Below the pieces are notes generated by a model that had not been told where the DNA came from, did not search any database, and was given only the letters and a program-made list of their open reading frames with translations. A DNA stretch of 64,000 nucleotides from Mytilus galloprovincialis (lineage: Eukaryota > Mollusca > Bivalvia > Mytilida > Mytilidae). The position numbers were made by a program, and so were the translations under genes. The DNA lies in assembly GCF_965363235.1 (NCBI RefSeq), contig NC_134838.1, positions 17,950,441-18,014,440 of the forward strand, read 5' to 3'. This document shows, piece after piece, positions 20,901-31,857 of the stretch; position 1 is the first letter of the stretch; each line of letters begins with the position of its first letter.

Positions 20901-23657
20901 CTCTAAGGGTATTGAATGCATACAATATGGAATAATTGCTAATTCTCATTTTAGGGTGTTTTTTTTCAAATTTTCATAGCATTCAAATGTATATTCAATA
21001 TGTATTGTAGTAAAGAGACAGTTAATTACCAAACCAGTGGATTGTTTTGTATTGGTGATTTTGTCCCATGGAACAGGAAATGGTGTTTATGCCACTGATA
21101 AGTTGATGACAACTGATGAAATTGCAGAATACTTTAATGCCACAAATTGTCCACCACTGAGATTTAAACCAAAAATAGTAATAATACAGGTGAGAAATTA
21201 TAGTACTGTTGTATTCTTCATTATTTGCAAAAGGAGTAAGTTTTTAACCATACTGTTGATGAGTCAGCCCTTCTCTCTGTCTGTCATCTGTCTGTCATCA
21301 CTTTGTTTTAAAGCAGGATATTGAACCTTCAAACTATATTGGACCCTTGTGGTAGGTAAATGATATTTGATATGTAGTTGTATTTTAAAGCATTGGCACA
21401 TCTCATTTCCAAGAGGATTATTTGGCTGAGCTTACTCAGTCTTGGCTAGAATCAGTGTCTATTGACTTTGAATATTTTGCATAATTTACATGTTAAAAAA
21501 GTGTTATTTTAATTTCAACATTTGCAATTTGCTATCAAAATATAAAAAGGCTAGACATATCTCCGTGTTAACAGTTTATGTTTAAAAGGAAAAAAATATT
21601 GTCAAGGAAGACTAATTGACAGTAATTTAATTTTTGTTTTAATGTTTTGCTTTAGTCATGCAGAGGACCAACTTTGAGTCGTGGAATTAATGTCCCAATA
21701 GATCCAAACCAAGCTGATACTTCGGCAGACCTCAGTGAATATTATGATTGGTTGGGAATACAAACTGTTCGTCTTCCAAATGAAGCAGATTTTTTATTTT
21801 CATATGCAACAGTTGCAGGTACTTTAGATATTTAAAAGATACTTGTATATAAAATGTAGGTAGTTCGTAAATGTTGTATTTGTGAGAGAGGTAAGTTTAA
21901 AGTCCAAAGAGAAGCAACTGCTTAAGAACCATAAGAATCTTAAGGATTTAGTGGAGATTTAACCCAAAAAAAATGACCCACTATGAATAAATTGAGATTG
22001 GAAATATTCATGAGAAAACAACCTCATACCACAGAAATAACCAAGAGATATCCAATGGAAACCATTCGTTCTACTATTCACAGGTGTCTACACAAATACA
22101 TCAACCTCTAGGGTTGTGAAAATATATTTTTCAGATAAAATTGAGAATGGAAATGGGGAACGTATCAAAGAGACAACAACCAAACCAAAGAGCAGATAAC
22201 AGCCGAAGGCCACCAATGGGTCTTAAATGCAGCAAGAAATTTTTGCACACTTTGCACACGAAAGCGTGCTTCAGCTGGCTCCAAAACAAAAATGTATACT
22301 AGTTTAGTGAAGATGGACGTCATACTAAACTCTGAAATATATAAAAGAAACTAAAATTAAATATCATACAAGAGTTACAAAGGCCAGAGGCTCCTGACAT
22401 GGGACAGACCCAAAAAACATTTTTTGAGATCTCAACTCTCCCCCTATCTCAAAAGATCAGCCATTAAAACCAGAATATCAAAATACCAGAAAACATTAAG
22501 GTATGATGTCAATCAACTACTGACTAGGTTCCTGACTTGGGATGGACACATGCTAATAAAGCAGGGTTATTAATGTTAAACTAAATATTTTGTGATCTCA
22601 ACCCTCCTCTGTTTATGCTCTCTCTGTAGTGGAGAGAGCATTAAGTTTTACCAAATGAAAAAAAAATGCTGAATTTTTGTTTCCGTTCTAAAGTTTGCCT
22701 CAACTCAAAACCAAATACAGAATGCCTTTTACCACAAAGCTCTGAATAAGTGCAATTTTGGGTAGCGTCACTTTTATGGTTCTTAAGTTATGTCTCTTTA
22801 TAATGTTATATGCGCGAGTGTGACCCATGGACATACCCCCAATATTATTTTACTACATCAGTAGATTAACAAAACTTACAGAAAAAGAAAATTCAATAAA
22901 AACCAATACAAATGTATTAAATGGCTTTATAAAAAAAACTTATTATTTTGTTCAAATTATTACTCCTGACTTGGTTTGTTTACACAATGATAGTTTCTGA
23001 AAAAAATTGGATAACCATAGATTTTAAAAAAAAATATGGTTTGGTCTGTCTGAGTTCTGTGGATTACCTTATAATTCTTGATTTGCAAAATACAAATTTC
23101 CCATAGTCTTTCATGCAGAAATGGTAAAACCAGAATTCAGGTACATTTATATTCATGAAAATGCAAAGTTATCATCAATTAACAAATTTGGTACCCAGAA
23201 AAATAAATGAGTCATTAGTAGTCTGAAAGTTTCAATGTTGATTATAGCAAAATGTGTCAATATTAAAATAAGAAGATGTGTTATGATTACCAATGAGATA
23301 ACTCTCCATAAGAGACTAAATGGCATAAAAGGTTAGCAACTATAGATCACTGTATTGTCTTTTTAAATAAAATTTACTCTCATGTGACGATGTATATATT
23401 TTTAAGAATATAACATTGCAGGTCGTGCAGCTTTTAGAAATTCAGAATTAGGAACTCCTTTTATTAGACATCTGTCAAAAGCTATCGAAGAAATGGAAGA
23501 AAATGAAGATTTCTATTCTGTACTAACCTCAGTAAACAAAATGGTGGGAATGATTTATAAGCCAAATGATGGAGTAGCAGCGTACAGTGATATAGTTCAG
23601 ATGCCTTGTTTTGTATCACACTTAACCAAAAGTTTACGACTAAAGCAGTCAGGTTAA
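17926..23657 (+). CDS. Caspase (C14 cysteine peptidase), 5'-incomplete, five exons
   Basis: Caspases are cysteine proteases that cut after Asp in apoptosis and immunity. Proposed exons are 17926-17989 (or from 17932), 18702-18955, 21011-21189, 21656-21818 and 23422-23657 (stop TAA 23655-23657). All junctions are GT-AG and the phases agree, giving about 298 codons. The large-subunit block has YYKIKSGHVLVLNN, the substrate-Arg motif NRDGSDIDA, the catalytic His in VLVILSHGTGNG, and the catalytic Cys in IIQSCRGP, so QSCRG replaces the usual QACRG. A linker with possible Asp sites (DTSADLSEYYDW) follows. The small subunit has DFLFSYATVAG, AAFRNSELGTPFIRHL and MPCFVSHLTKSLRL. The S2/S4 pocket segment is divergent: WRN becomes FRN and GSWFIQ becomes GTPFIR. 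No CARD or DED is seen because the first coding exon is missing from the model. Subtype (executioner or initiator) is not decided. Confidence 0.85.
19860..20135 (+). repeat. Diverged copy of the TATACGACCGCA element family, first part
   Basis: AAAGGGTCCAAAATTTAAC and AAAATTGAATACTTGGAG followed by TGCTGAATCTACCCATGT match the inner blocks of the element at 2676-4760. The matching end of that family (CCCAACTGTTCAGGGATCAG) appears at 20808-20827, beyond an inserted palindromic element. Both parts lie in the caspase intron between exons 2 and 3. A related block in reverse orientation lies near 49925-50160 (the GCCATTTTTTTGCATTA and AATTATCTCCCCTTTGGTG landmarks). Confidence 0.5.
20136..20719. 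mobile_element. Palindromic MITE with GGAGTAGGTCCGGTAAGG ends
   Basis: The left end AAAGGAGTAGGTCCGGTAAG is the reverse complement of the right end CTTACCGGACCTACTCCTTT apart from a base or two, and the match extends about 30 bp. Inside is a second inverted pair: GAAAGTGGCCGCATTCGTGT (about 20379) against GAACACAGATGCGGCCACTT (about 20465). No open frame encodes a transposase. The element interrupts another repeat in a caspase intron. No target duplication is clear. Confidence 0.75.
22136..22620 (+). repeat. Mussel-type interspersed repeat in the last caspase intron
   Basis: It runs from GAGAATGGAAATGGGGAACG through CAAAGAGACAACAACCAAAC and AGCCGAAGGCCACCAATGGG to GGCTCCTGACATGGGACAGA. I recall similar blocks from mussel sequence. 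No intact protein is present. Confidence 0.55.
23275..23370 (+). repeat. Fragment of the CCAATGAGACAACTCTCC repeat family
   Basis: TTATGATTACCAATGAGATA and ACTCTCCATAAGAGACTAAA followed by GCAACTATAGATCACTGTA match the family also present at 29072-29120, 42865-42910, 46585-46880 and 61497-61590. It lies just before the last caspase exon. Confidence 0.6.
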
Positions 23658-23692
23658 CATGGGATGATTAATCGTTATGTAGGCAATACATG

Positions 23693-23900
23693 TACTGTAA
23701 TTTCAGAAATTATTGCGATGTTTTTATTATTGGGAAAAATGTGACAGAGTTATAATCGCAATAATTAGAACTCGCATTTTGAAACTTTTTATATGAATCA
23801 AACAGGATTTTTCTGAATATCACATAAAATGTAATCACATTTTAGTCAAAAATGACAAAATCATAATTATAAATGCATGCAGTAATTTCTGAATTTACAT
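23693..23900. repeat. Palindromic MITE just after the caspase stop codon
   Basis: TACTGTAATTTCAGAAATTA at the left is mirrored by CAGTAATTTCTGAATTTACA at the right. An inner pair, ATTATTGCGAT and ATCGCAATAAT, is also present. The left end starts about 35 bp after the caspase stop, so it would fall in the caspase 3' untranslated region if that region is longer than this. Confidence 0.6.
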
Positions 23901-24330
23901 TAGTTTGTTCTGTTTTTTTGCAAGAGGGTCTGGATGTCAAACTTTTCTTTATTTTAAGACCATTTTTTCTCTATTGTTTATTTATTTTGCTCATTATTCT
24001 TTATAATTTAGCACCCCATTATTCTCTATTTTTAATTTTTTTGCCTGTGTTTTTCTGTTCTTTATTTATTTTGATTTTTATTCTACACTTTTTGTGCATT
24101 ATCCTCAATTCTGTAAACCCCGACCAGACCCTCATTTATGGTACAACAGAAAGGAAAGTACTATTATTTATCATATTGTACTCTAAGAGAACACCACTTA
24201 AAACTTTTGGTGAAATAAAAGGTGATAACATTGTTGAATATATATTTATTTACACATCATAATACTTTATTACTTTATATTTCTAGAACTAATTTTAAAA
24301 TACATTGTATCATATATTCATTTACATAAG

Positions 24331-24546
24331 TACTTTGAATTCATTAATATTTGTTGGATATCAATTTTTTATGGATTCCTGGGTACATGACAATTAACCA
24401 CAAATTTCATTTTTCAAAAAATTACATATTTTTTAAAGGAATGAATGCAGACTTTGCCAAAACCACGAAATTGAATATCCATGAATATGCAAGTTTTCCC
24501 CAAACCATAGAAATTCATACACAGAAAAATAAATGAATCCACAGTA
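24331..24546. repeat. Palindromic MITE, TTCGTGGGTACC family, copy 1
   Basis: The ends TACTTTGAATTCATTAATAT and AAATGAATCCACAGTAC are inverted relative to each other, with inner CCTGGGTACATGACAA and ACCATAGAAATTCATACACA as diverged halves. It belongs to the same family as the better preserved copy at 52391-53143. Confidence 0.55.
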
Positions 24547-24549
24547 CTT

Positions 24550-27460
24550 ATTAACAGAGTGTTAAAATTACAAAGTTCATTGTCTAAGTTTATATACATG
24601 TAATTGTATTCATCTGTTTTCTCTTAGTTTCCTTGGTAACTGAAAAAGTAAAGCCTAATTGTAAGTTTTTCATGGACCTCATATGTTCCCATACATGTAC
24701 TGATTGGAGCCAAAAAAAAACATGAAGAGGTCCACTCTTGTCCTCCTGTACAGTTTTCAATCCCCCTTTATTAGAAAATAAGATTGAAAAACTACTTTAA
24801 ATAATCATAGTTTCAATGGTTACATTTTATTGTATCTATTTCTGTTGGTTAAGAAGTCAAAGGATCCTGGAATTTAGTTACCAGAATAGTTCATTTTATA
24901 ATTTGTATAATAGTTGGCACATTACAGAGAAATTCACATTGATTACTAAAATAACTGCCTTTGTATTTTTTTCACCCTATACAATATTATGCAAAAACAA
25001 TTGGCAAAATTCCATTACTAGGACCAAGTACTGAACATATGATATATATCATTGATCAGGACATGACACAAATATATCATGTGTGTTTCAGAGGGGGTTG
25101 ATATGTTAGTTTTTAATTGTCATAATATAAATCATTTACTAGTATTTATTTATGTAAGGTGATTTTTTTTTCCAAGTGATATGCAATTTTCACGATTTTA
25201 ATAATTTTCATTATTTAAATATAATAAATTTATTTAAAAATTGGCAAGAGCACAAATTTCCTGCAAGTACTTACACATTGTATGAACAATTTGGGGCCAA
25301 CGAAATATGAAGAATTACTCAGGAAATGTAAATATAAGGCAAGCAAGTTTACCCTAATTGATGAGTTATTGTCCTTAGGCATTAAGTATGTGAAACAGCA
25401 GGGTACAATGAAACATTTTTCACTTTTAATTTGTTGATTTACAGAACAACAGACCTGTTTTTGGTTTGATTTTTTTTTAAAAGAGACAAGATTATGTTTT
25501 TTACTTCTTTTCTTTTTATCCTTGCTGGTCTTTCAAAATACAATATTCCAGAAATATAGATGAACTATTTCTACATAGCAGCAATACATCAATATTTTGT
25601 GTGTGTTTGTACATGAAAAAGAAACTATAACACCTATAAAGTGCTCTGATGGACTTTTTTTTCGATTTACCCTTAGATTTTTTGGGGGTTAGTTACATGT
25701 ATCGGTTTTCATTGTTGAAATGTACATGCCATGGGATGATGGGAATATTTGTTTACAGTCCTCAGTTGATTAAGATATGTCATTACGTATTACCGGTAGT
25801 AAGAAATTATGAATGTTAGATCTGACTATTTATGGCCATTAAAACCTCGGGTATCTCTTATCCTATTAAAGAGATTTTTGTGTGACTATTGATGTAATGT
25901 TTCATTTCTAATGAAAATGATTTTTATGTTAAAAATCACATATATACATCTGTCGTATATGTGAAAATAATATTTTAACATAAATGAGATTACATATTGT
26001 AGATTTGTTTTGATAACTAAATATGTTTTAAGTGACTTATAGGTCCAAAGAGTCGGATGTTCTAATAATTGTTTTTTCTTACACTGTATTATACACTATA
26101 TAGATATTAGAAGATGTGGTATAAGTGCCAATGATACAACTCTCCATCCAAGTCACAACTTGCAAAAGTAAACCATTATAGGTCAAGGTACAGCCTTCAA
26201 CATAGAGCTTTTGCTCACACCGAACAGTAAGATATAAAGGGCTCAAAAAATTACTAGTGTAAAACCATTCAAACGGGAAAACCAACGGTCTAATCTATAT
26301 AAAAAACGAGATTCGAGAAACATGTATAAATTACATAAACAAACGATAACTTCTTCTAAAGTGTGTATATGATAAAAATAATATTTGAACAAAAATGAGA
26401 TTACAGATTGCAGACTTGTTTTGAAAACTATTTATGCTATAAGTGACTTATAGACCCTAAGGGAAGGGTAGGACGTTTTCATATTTTCTTTTTACTTATA
26501 CACTGTATTATACACTATTTGTCTGGAACACATGTCAGTCTGATAAATAATAATTTGGTTTAGTTAATTTAGTTTTAATTTTAGAATGGCATTATTTTTA
26601 GCATACATTTTTAAAAATCTTTTTCAAAATATTCAAAAATAAAATCTGTTGACTTTACAACTCAGTTTATATTATTCAATAGATTTTTCAATTTTCGAAG
26701 TACTTATAGGATAGGCCAGTATATTGCATCTGTTTTGTCAATTGTTCCAAAGCAGGAACTAAGGTACAGAAATGCAGTTTTAATTTTGAGTAAATGGCCA
26801 TGAGAAACTGTGTTCATTTCAGACTTTATTTCACATTGAAATGAGATTAATTGGGATAATGATATGTTTATGCATAAGAAAATTACTTCTACTCTAAATA
26901 ATAAACACTTTAAATCACTTCATTCTCATAGTGGTGCAAATTGTATGCTTTTCAAAAATGTAATTACCCAATATCCTTTCTTGACCTACTTGTATATAGT
27001 ATGAGCATCATATCCAACCCATTTCAGCCATTTATATTATGTAAAGCTCAGTACTGCTAAAAATTTAGATAGTTTTTATTTTTATAGATTTAATTTGATT
27101 TTTTTTTAATTTTGTGATTTCTGTAATAGCTATCTTTATCACTATCGGTACTGTTACTGTTCATTTTTGTATTTAATATATTTTTGAAATCTGATAGGCT
27201 GTACTGTACAATATATATAATTGTTATGAAAATTATTTTTTCATCATTTTTTTGGGGATGAATTTCTCCAATTCAACAAAGTAAATGTAATCTGGGTACT
27301 GGTAGTTGTCATATTTACCACACAAGAAATTTTCCTTCATTTTTGCTTGAACTCCCATGCAACAGTGTTCTTATTGAAATTTGGCAGCTACATTGACATT
27401 ATTCATAGATACCAGGGGAGAAACAAAGGAGCTTCTAATTTTGAATCATTAGGAAAACAT
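24550..27460. other. Gene-less stretch after the caspase
   Basis: No exon is recognised. A partial copy of the mussel-type repeat seen at 7351 lies at about 26107-26310 (AGATGTGGTATAAGTGCCAA start). Direct copies of a short block (TAAAAATAATATTTGAACA / GTGAAAATAATATTTTAACA, then AATGAGATTACA) flank it near 25960-26000 and 26370-26410, so a small segment was duplicated around the repeat. Confidence 0.45.
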
Positions 27461-27464
27461 TAGT

Positions 27465-27640
27465 TTTTATACGACCGCAAAAAAAATTTTGGGATCATAT
27501 AATGTTATGATGTTGTATGTGTCGTCGTCCGAAGACGCATTTGGTTTCCGGACATTAACTTTAGTTAAAGTGAATGGATCTCTTTGAAATTTAATAAAAA
27601 GGTTCAATATCACAAAAGGAAGGTTGGGATTGATTTGGGG
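27465..27640 (+). repeat. 5' fragment of the TATACGACCGCA element family
   Basis: TTTTTATACGACCGCAAAAA, then GTCGTCGTCCGAAGACGC, then ACAAAAGGAAGGTTGGGATT reproduce the first 200 bp of the element at 2676-4760. It is truncated at about 27640. Confidence 0.7.
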
Positions 27641-28574
27641 AATTGTAAGAATAAAAATTTACATATTTTATGGTAGATGTTCAGTTTTATCATATGTGGA
27701 TTGAAAAAAAAAATCATATTTACATTTTACAATTAAGTTGAGTCAGACAGAGAAAATAAAAGAAAACATTTTTTATTTATATATGTAAAATAACAAAGTT
27801 TGATTGATATTTATGTACATCAGAGTTATAATTTTTTTTAAACAAAAATAAGTTTAATCAACTTTAGTGGTATGTACCATACATGCATATATTAAAGAAA
27901 TAAGTATATGTAGTTTGATTGCCAATATGATAATTTTCCATCAAATCCATACGAGGTTGTAAGCAACTATAGGTCACTTAAGTGCCTTTAACAATGAACA
28001 AACTCCATACCATGTATTTAGCCTAAAAAAAAGAACCAAGTATTTTTTGGGAACACTTTAAAATAATGGAAGTATTACTTTTCCTTTATTGCAACGTTTT
28101 GAGAATTTTACTTAGAATTGTATTCAAGAAGAAGAACAAAATGTTTTAAATGTTTTTATAACTAATTTGCCAGTGATTTTCACAATTTTTAATGTAAATG
28201 TACTTGTTAAGTTTTTGCTTTACTTGTTTTGTTATTTTGTTTTAATTGTTATATACATTTGTATATATTTCATGATCTGAATTTCATAGTTGTAGAAATA
28301 GATATTTTGTCTTGTTTTGTGTTTTGAGATTTGCCCCTGAACCTTCAGTAATGGTTCATTGACTTTGGATGTTTTGGATAGTTAACATGTTCAAGTATTC
28401 CAATTTTGATATCAACATTTTCTTTTAACCATCAATATTACATACAGGCATGACATATGTCTGTATCAACATTTTTTTAATTTTAATTGTTGTTTTCTAT
28501 AATCAAATTATTTATAAATAAATAAAACTTATACATAAAAACCATTCTGATTCTTATTTATCTTTAACCACTCT

Positions 28575-28800
28575 TTGTTAGGACCTTGGTGGCTGAGTGG
28601 TTTAAATAGTGGTATTTCACTTACTGTATCAATTACCTGTCAACACTGAGGTTAGGAGCTTGAACCCTCATGTGGTGGGTGCATTTGTTTCCAATTTTAA
28701 TTGACTCAAGATTGCTAGTTTTCTTGTCAAAGGCTTGTTACTCTGGCTTCTTCCACCAATAAATGCAGGAAGAAATGTCAACTTTCCCGAACCCATTATT
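28575..28800 (+). repeat. tRNA-like SINE head, possible
   Basis: CCTTGGTGGCTGAGTGGTTT contains a good match to an A box (TGGCTGAGTGG), and about 50 bp on, GTTAGGAGCTTGAACCC is a weak B-box-like stretch with the TTGAACCC end of a TΨC arm. The spacing resembles a class II (Ser/Leu-type) tRNA, but the acceptor stem does not pair convincingly. A tRNA-derived SINE is more likely than a tRNA gene. Confidence 0.45.
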
Positions 28801-28809
28801 CTGACTCTT

Positions 28810-29930
28810 AACATATAAACTAAACAATCAAAATACAGATTGCTAATACAAATAAAAGTAATGATGCCAGCAATAATTAAGGGAAAAGTCGGACCCTATT
28901 CCAAAATATTTTCAATCTGATCTGATAAATATCCCTTGTTACAGTGTTTTAAGAAAACCCCTGTGCATATGACTTGTAATTCATTTAGATTGAACTGTTT
29001 TAACATTATTCAATGTAAGGGTGGTTTTAGTTTCCAAAAATTCACCAAAAAGTGCTGTCTATATGAAAATTAAAAGATGTGGTATGATTGCCAATGAGAC
29101 AACTCTCCACCATGTCGTAGAAGTTTACTGTTGAAATGATAAGAAATCATCTCTTTATTGGATGGTCAAGTTTAATTATGTAGTAGTTCAGTTTTCTATA
29201 TTGAATTCTCTTGGATCAGTATGTTGGAATTCTGAAGTGGTTCTTACTATAAGAGCTGTTAATATGTTAAATTATATACTTTTTATAAATGTCCCATCAT
29301 ACACCAAACCATCTTGCAAATCTATTGCTGACCAATCATGCCTTTATACCTTCCAATTTCTTTATTATATGTTCATCTTGCAGAGGAAAGAGCTTACTTT
29401 CTGGTGTTACTTTTTTTTTTTTTTAATTTTATGGATTGTCCGTACAGGAGAGATTCCCCTTTATGTCTGCATCCAGTAGTGTACACAACTTATAAATGTT
29501 TTAATGACTTACAAGAACCTCAATATGCTGATTGAATGGGATATTTCCTCCTCATGAGTTCAACTTTGGTATCCATTTTGTATTCTTGTCTTTTATTTTT
29601 GCATATATATTTATGTGCTTTGCCTCATGATAGAGTGTCTATATGCCATTGTGTTCTTCTTTGTTGACAAAGTTGATTGTTTTATAGTGATTTATATTAT
29701 AACAGTGTTGACTTCTGTATCCCAAATTTTAAAAATCTATCATGTCTGTCTGTTTGTTTTGCTCATGCATTATTGTCAATATAATGGAATACTTTGTCGT
29801 ACAAATGAGAGCTAGGTTAAGCTAGGCAATAAACCAGGTTAAATCCGCTATTTTCTACAAAAGAAAATGCCTGTACCTTATCAGGAATATGTCAGTTGAC
29901 AAAGGTGAATAATTAAAGTAGGGAAATCAA
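28810..29930. other. Gene-less stretch before the minisatellite field
   Basis: Only a short fragment of the CCAATGAGACAACTCTCC repeat family (29072-29120) is recognised. The open frames near 29162-29815 are AT-driven and overlap each other in different frames. No gene is supported. Confidence 0.45.
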
Positions 29931-29939
29931 AAGTTACAG

Positions 29940-31857
29940 AATTGAGGCAGGGAAATTACAAGTAACTCAACTAAGGTAGCAGGATCACAAGTAACTCAAC
30001 AAAGGTAGCAGGATCACAAGTAACTCAACTAAGGCAGCAGGATCACGAGTAACTCTACTAAGGTAGCAGGATCACAAGTAACTCAACTAAGGCAGCAGGA
30101 TGACAAGTAACTTTACTAAGGTAGGGGGATCACAAGTAACTCAACTAAGGACCTGGGATCACAAGTAATTCATCTAAGGTTGAGGGATCACAAGTAACTC
30201 AACGAAGTTAGAAGGATCACAAGTTACATCATGGAGGAAGGAAAATCAACATAATTGAGGTAGGAGGATCAATAATTACACAATTGAGGAAATCTCAAAA
30301 TGTAAACAACCAGTTGCTATAGCTCTGATCTTAAATACAAGCACATAAAGAATGTGACAGGGTTACAGTAGACATTCAACGGATAAGAAAATGATTACAT
30401 TGTACAAGATTACTTTTTGACTACCCACACATGGAAACAGAGACGTAATGTATAAGCTATGGTGTGAAAAAAAAGAGAACCAATAGGGACTTGAGCACAA
30501 TTTTAAATGTTGTTATGGACAAGAGAAACATCTAAAATGTTATCTCATAGACCAGTAATTCAGTAACATGTCGTTGACTAAGCGAAAAGACATTGTCGTT
30601 AATTGCTGTCTGTCATATTTGTTTTTCCCAAACTGACATAATTGAGAGAAGGATATCACAACTTATATAAATGAGAAATGGAAATCACAACTTACATAAT
30701 TAAGGTAGGGAACTAACAACGTTTATGATTGAGGAAGGGAACTCAGAACAACTTATTAATTGAGGAAGGGTAATCACAACTTATTAATTGAGGAAGGGAA
30801 ATCACAACTCATTAATTGAGGAAGGGAATCACAACTTATTAATCGAGGAAGGGAAATCACAACTTATTAATTGAGGAAGGGAAATCACAACTTATTAATT
30901 GAGGAAGGGAAATCACAACTTATTAATTGAGGAAGGGAAATCACAACTTATTAATTGAGGAAGGGAAATCACAACTTACATAATTGAGGTAGAGGAATCA
31001 CAAGTTACATAATTGAGGTTGATAAATCACAAGTTGAATGAATGAGATAGACAAATTACAAGTTACATAATTGAGGTACGGAAATAACTTGTAAGATAAT
31101 TGAGGAAGGGAAATCACAAGTTACTTTATTGAGGAAGGGAAATCACAAGTTACATTGAAAAAGGTTTCAAAATCACAAATAATATAAATGAGATAGGGAA
31201 ATCACAAGTTACATAAATGAGGAAAGGAAATCACAACTTATTAATTGAGGAAGGGAAATCACAACTTATTAATTGAGGAAGGGAAATCACAACTTATTAA
31301 TTTAGGAAGGGAAATCACAACTTATTAATTGAGGAAGGGAAATCACAACTTACATAATTGAGGTAGAGGAATCACAAGTTACATAATTGAGGTTGATAAA
31401 TCACAAGTTGAATGAATGAGATAGACAAATTACAAGTTACATAATTGAGGTACGGAAATAACTTGTAAGATAATTGAGGAAGGGAAATCACAAGTTACTT
31501 TATTGAGGAAGGGAAATCACAAGTTACATTGAAAAAGGTTTCAAAATCACAAATAATATAAATGAGATAGGGAAATCACAAGTTACATAAATGAGGAAAG
31601 GAAATCACAAGTTACACAATTGATGTAGGGAAATTACAACTTTTATAATTGTGGAAGGTAATAACAAATTACATTATAGAGGTAAGATAAATCACAACTT
31701 ACATTAATGAGGTAGAAAAAAAATTACACAATAAAGGAAGGGATTTCACAATTTAACTAATGGAGTAAGGGAAATCACAACTTACGTAATTCAGGTAGGG
31801 AAATCACAAGTTACATATATAATTGAGGAAGGAGAATCACATTTTACATAATTGAGA
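29940..31857 (+). repeat. Minisatellite of about 28-30 bp units, left arm (forward)
   Basis: Tandem units on the pattern TTGAGGAAGGGAAATCACAA + CTTATTAA/GTTACATAA run in forward orientation. A first block (29940-30240) uses the variant AAGGTAGCAGGATCACAAGT. A non-repeat spacer of about 400 bp follows (30240-30640), then the main block begins. Within the main block a segment of 374 bp period is duplicated (copies from about 30971 and 31345), giving higher-order structure. No coding potential is seen. Confidence 0.92.

Noticed and set aside
23873..24262. 129-codon hydrophobic frame after the caspase
   Set aside because: Phe/Leu/Ile-rich translation of T-rich DNA that starts inside a MITE; no signal of a real membrane protein gene.
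28575..28700. Functional tRNA gene
   Set aside because: A-box is good but the B-box is degenerate and the acceptor stem does not pair; a SINE head fits better.
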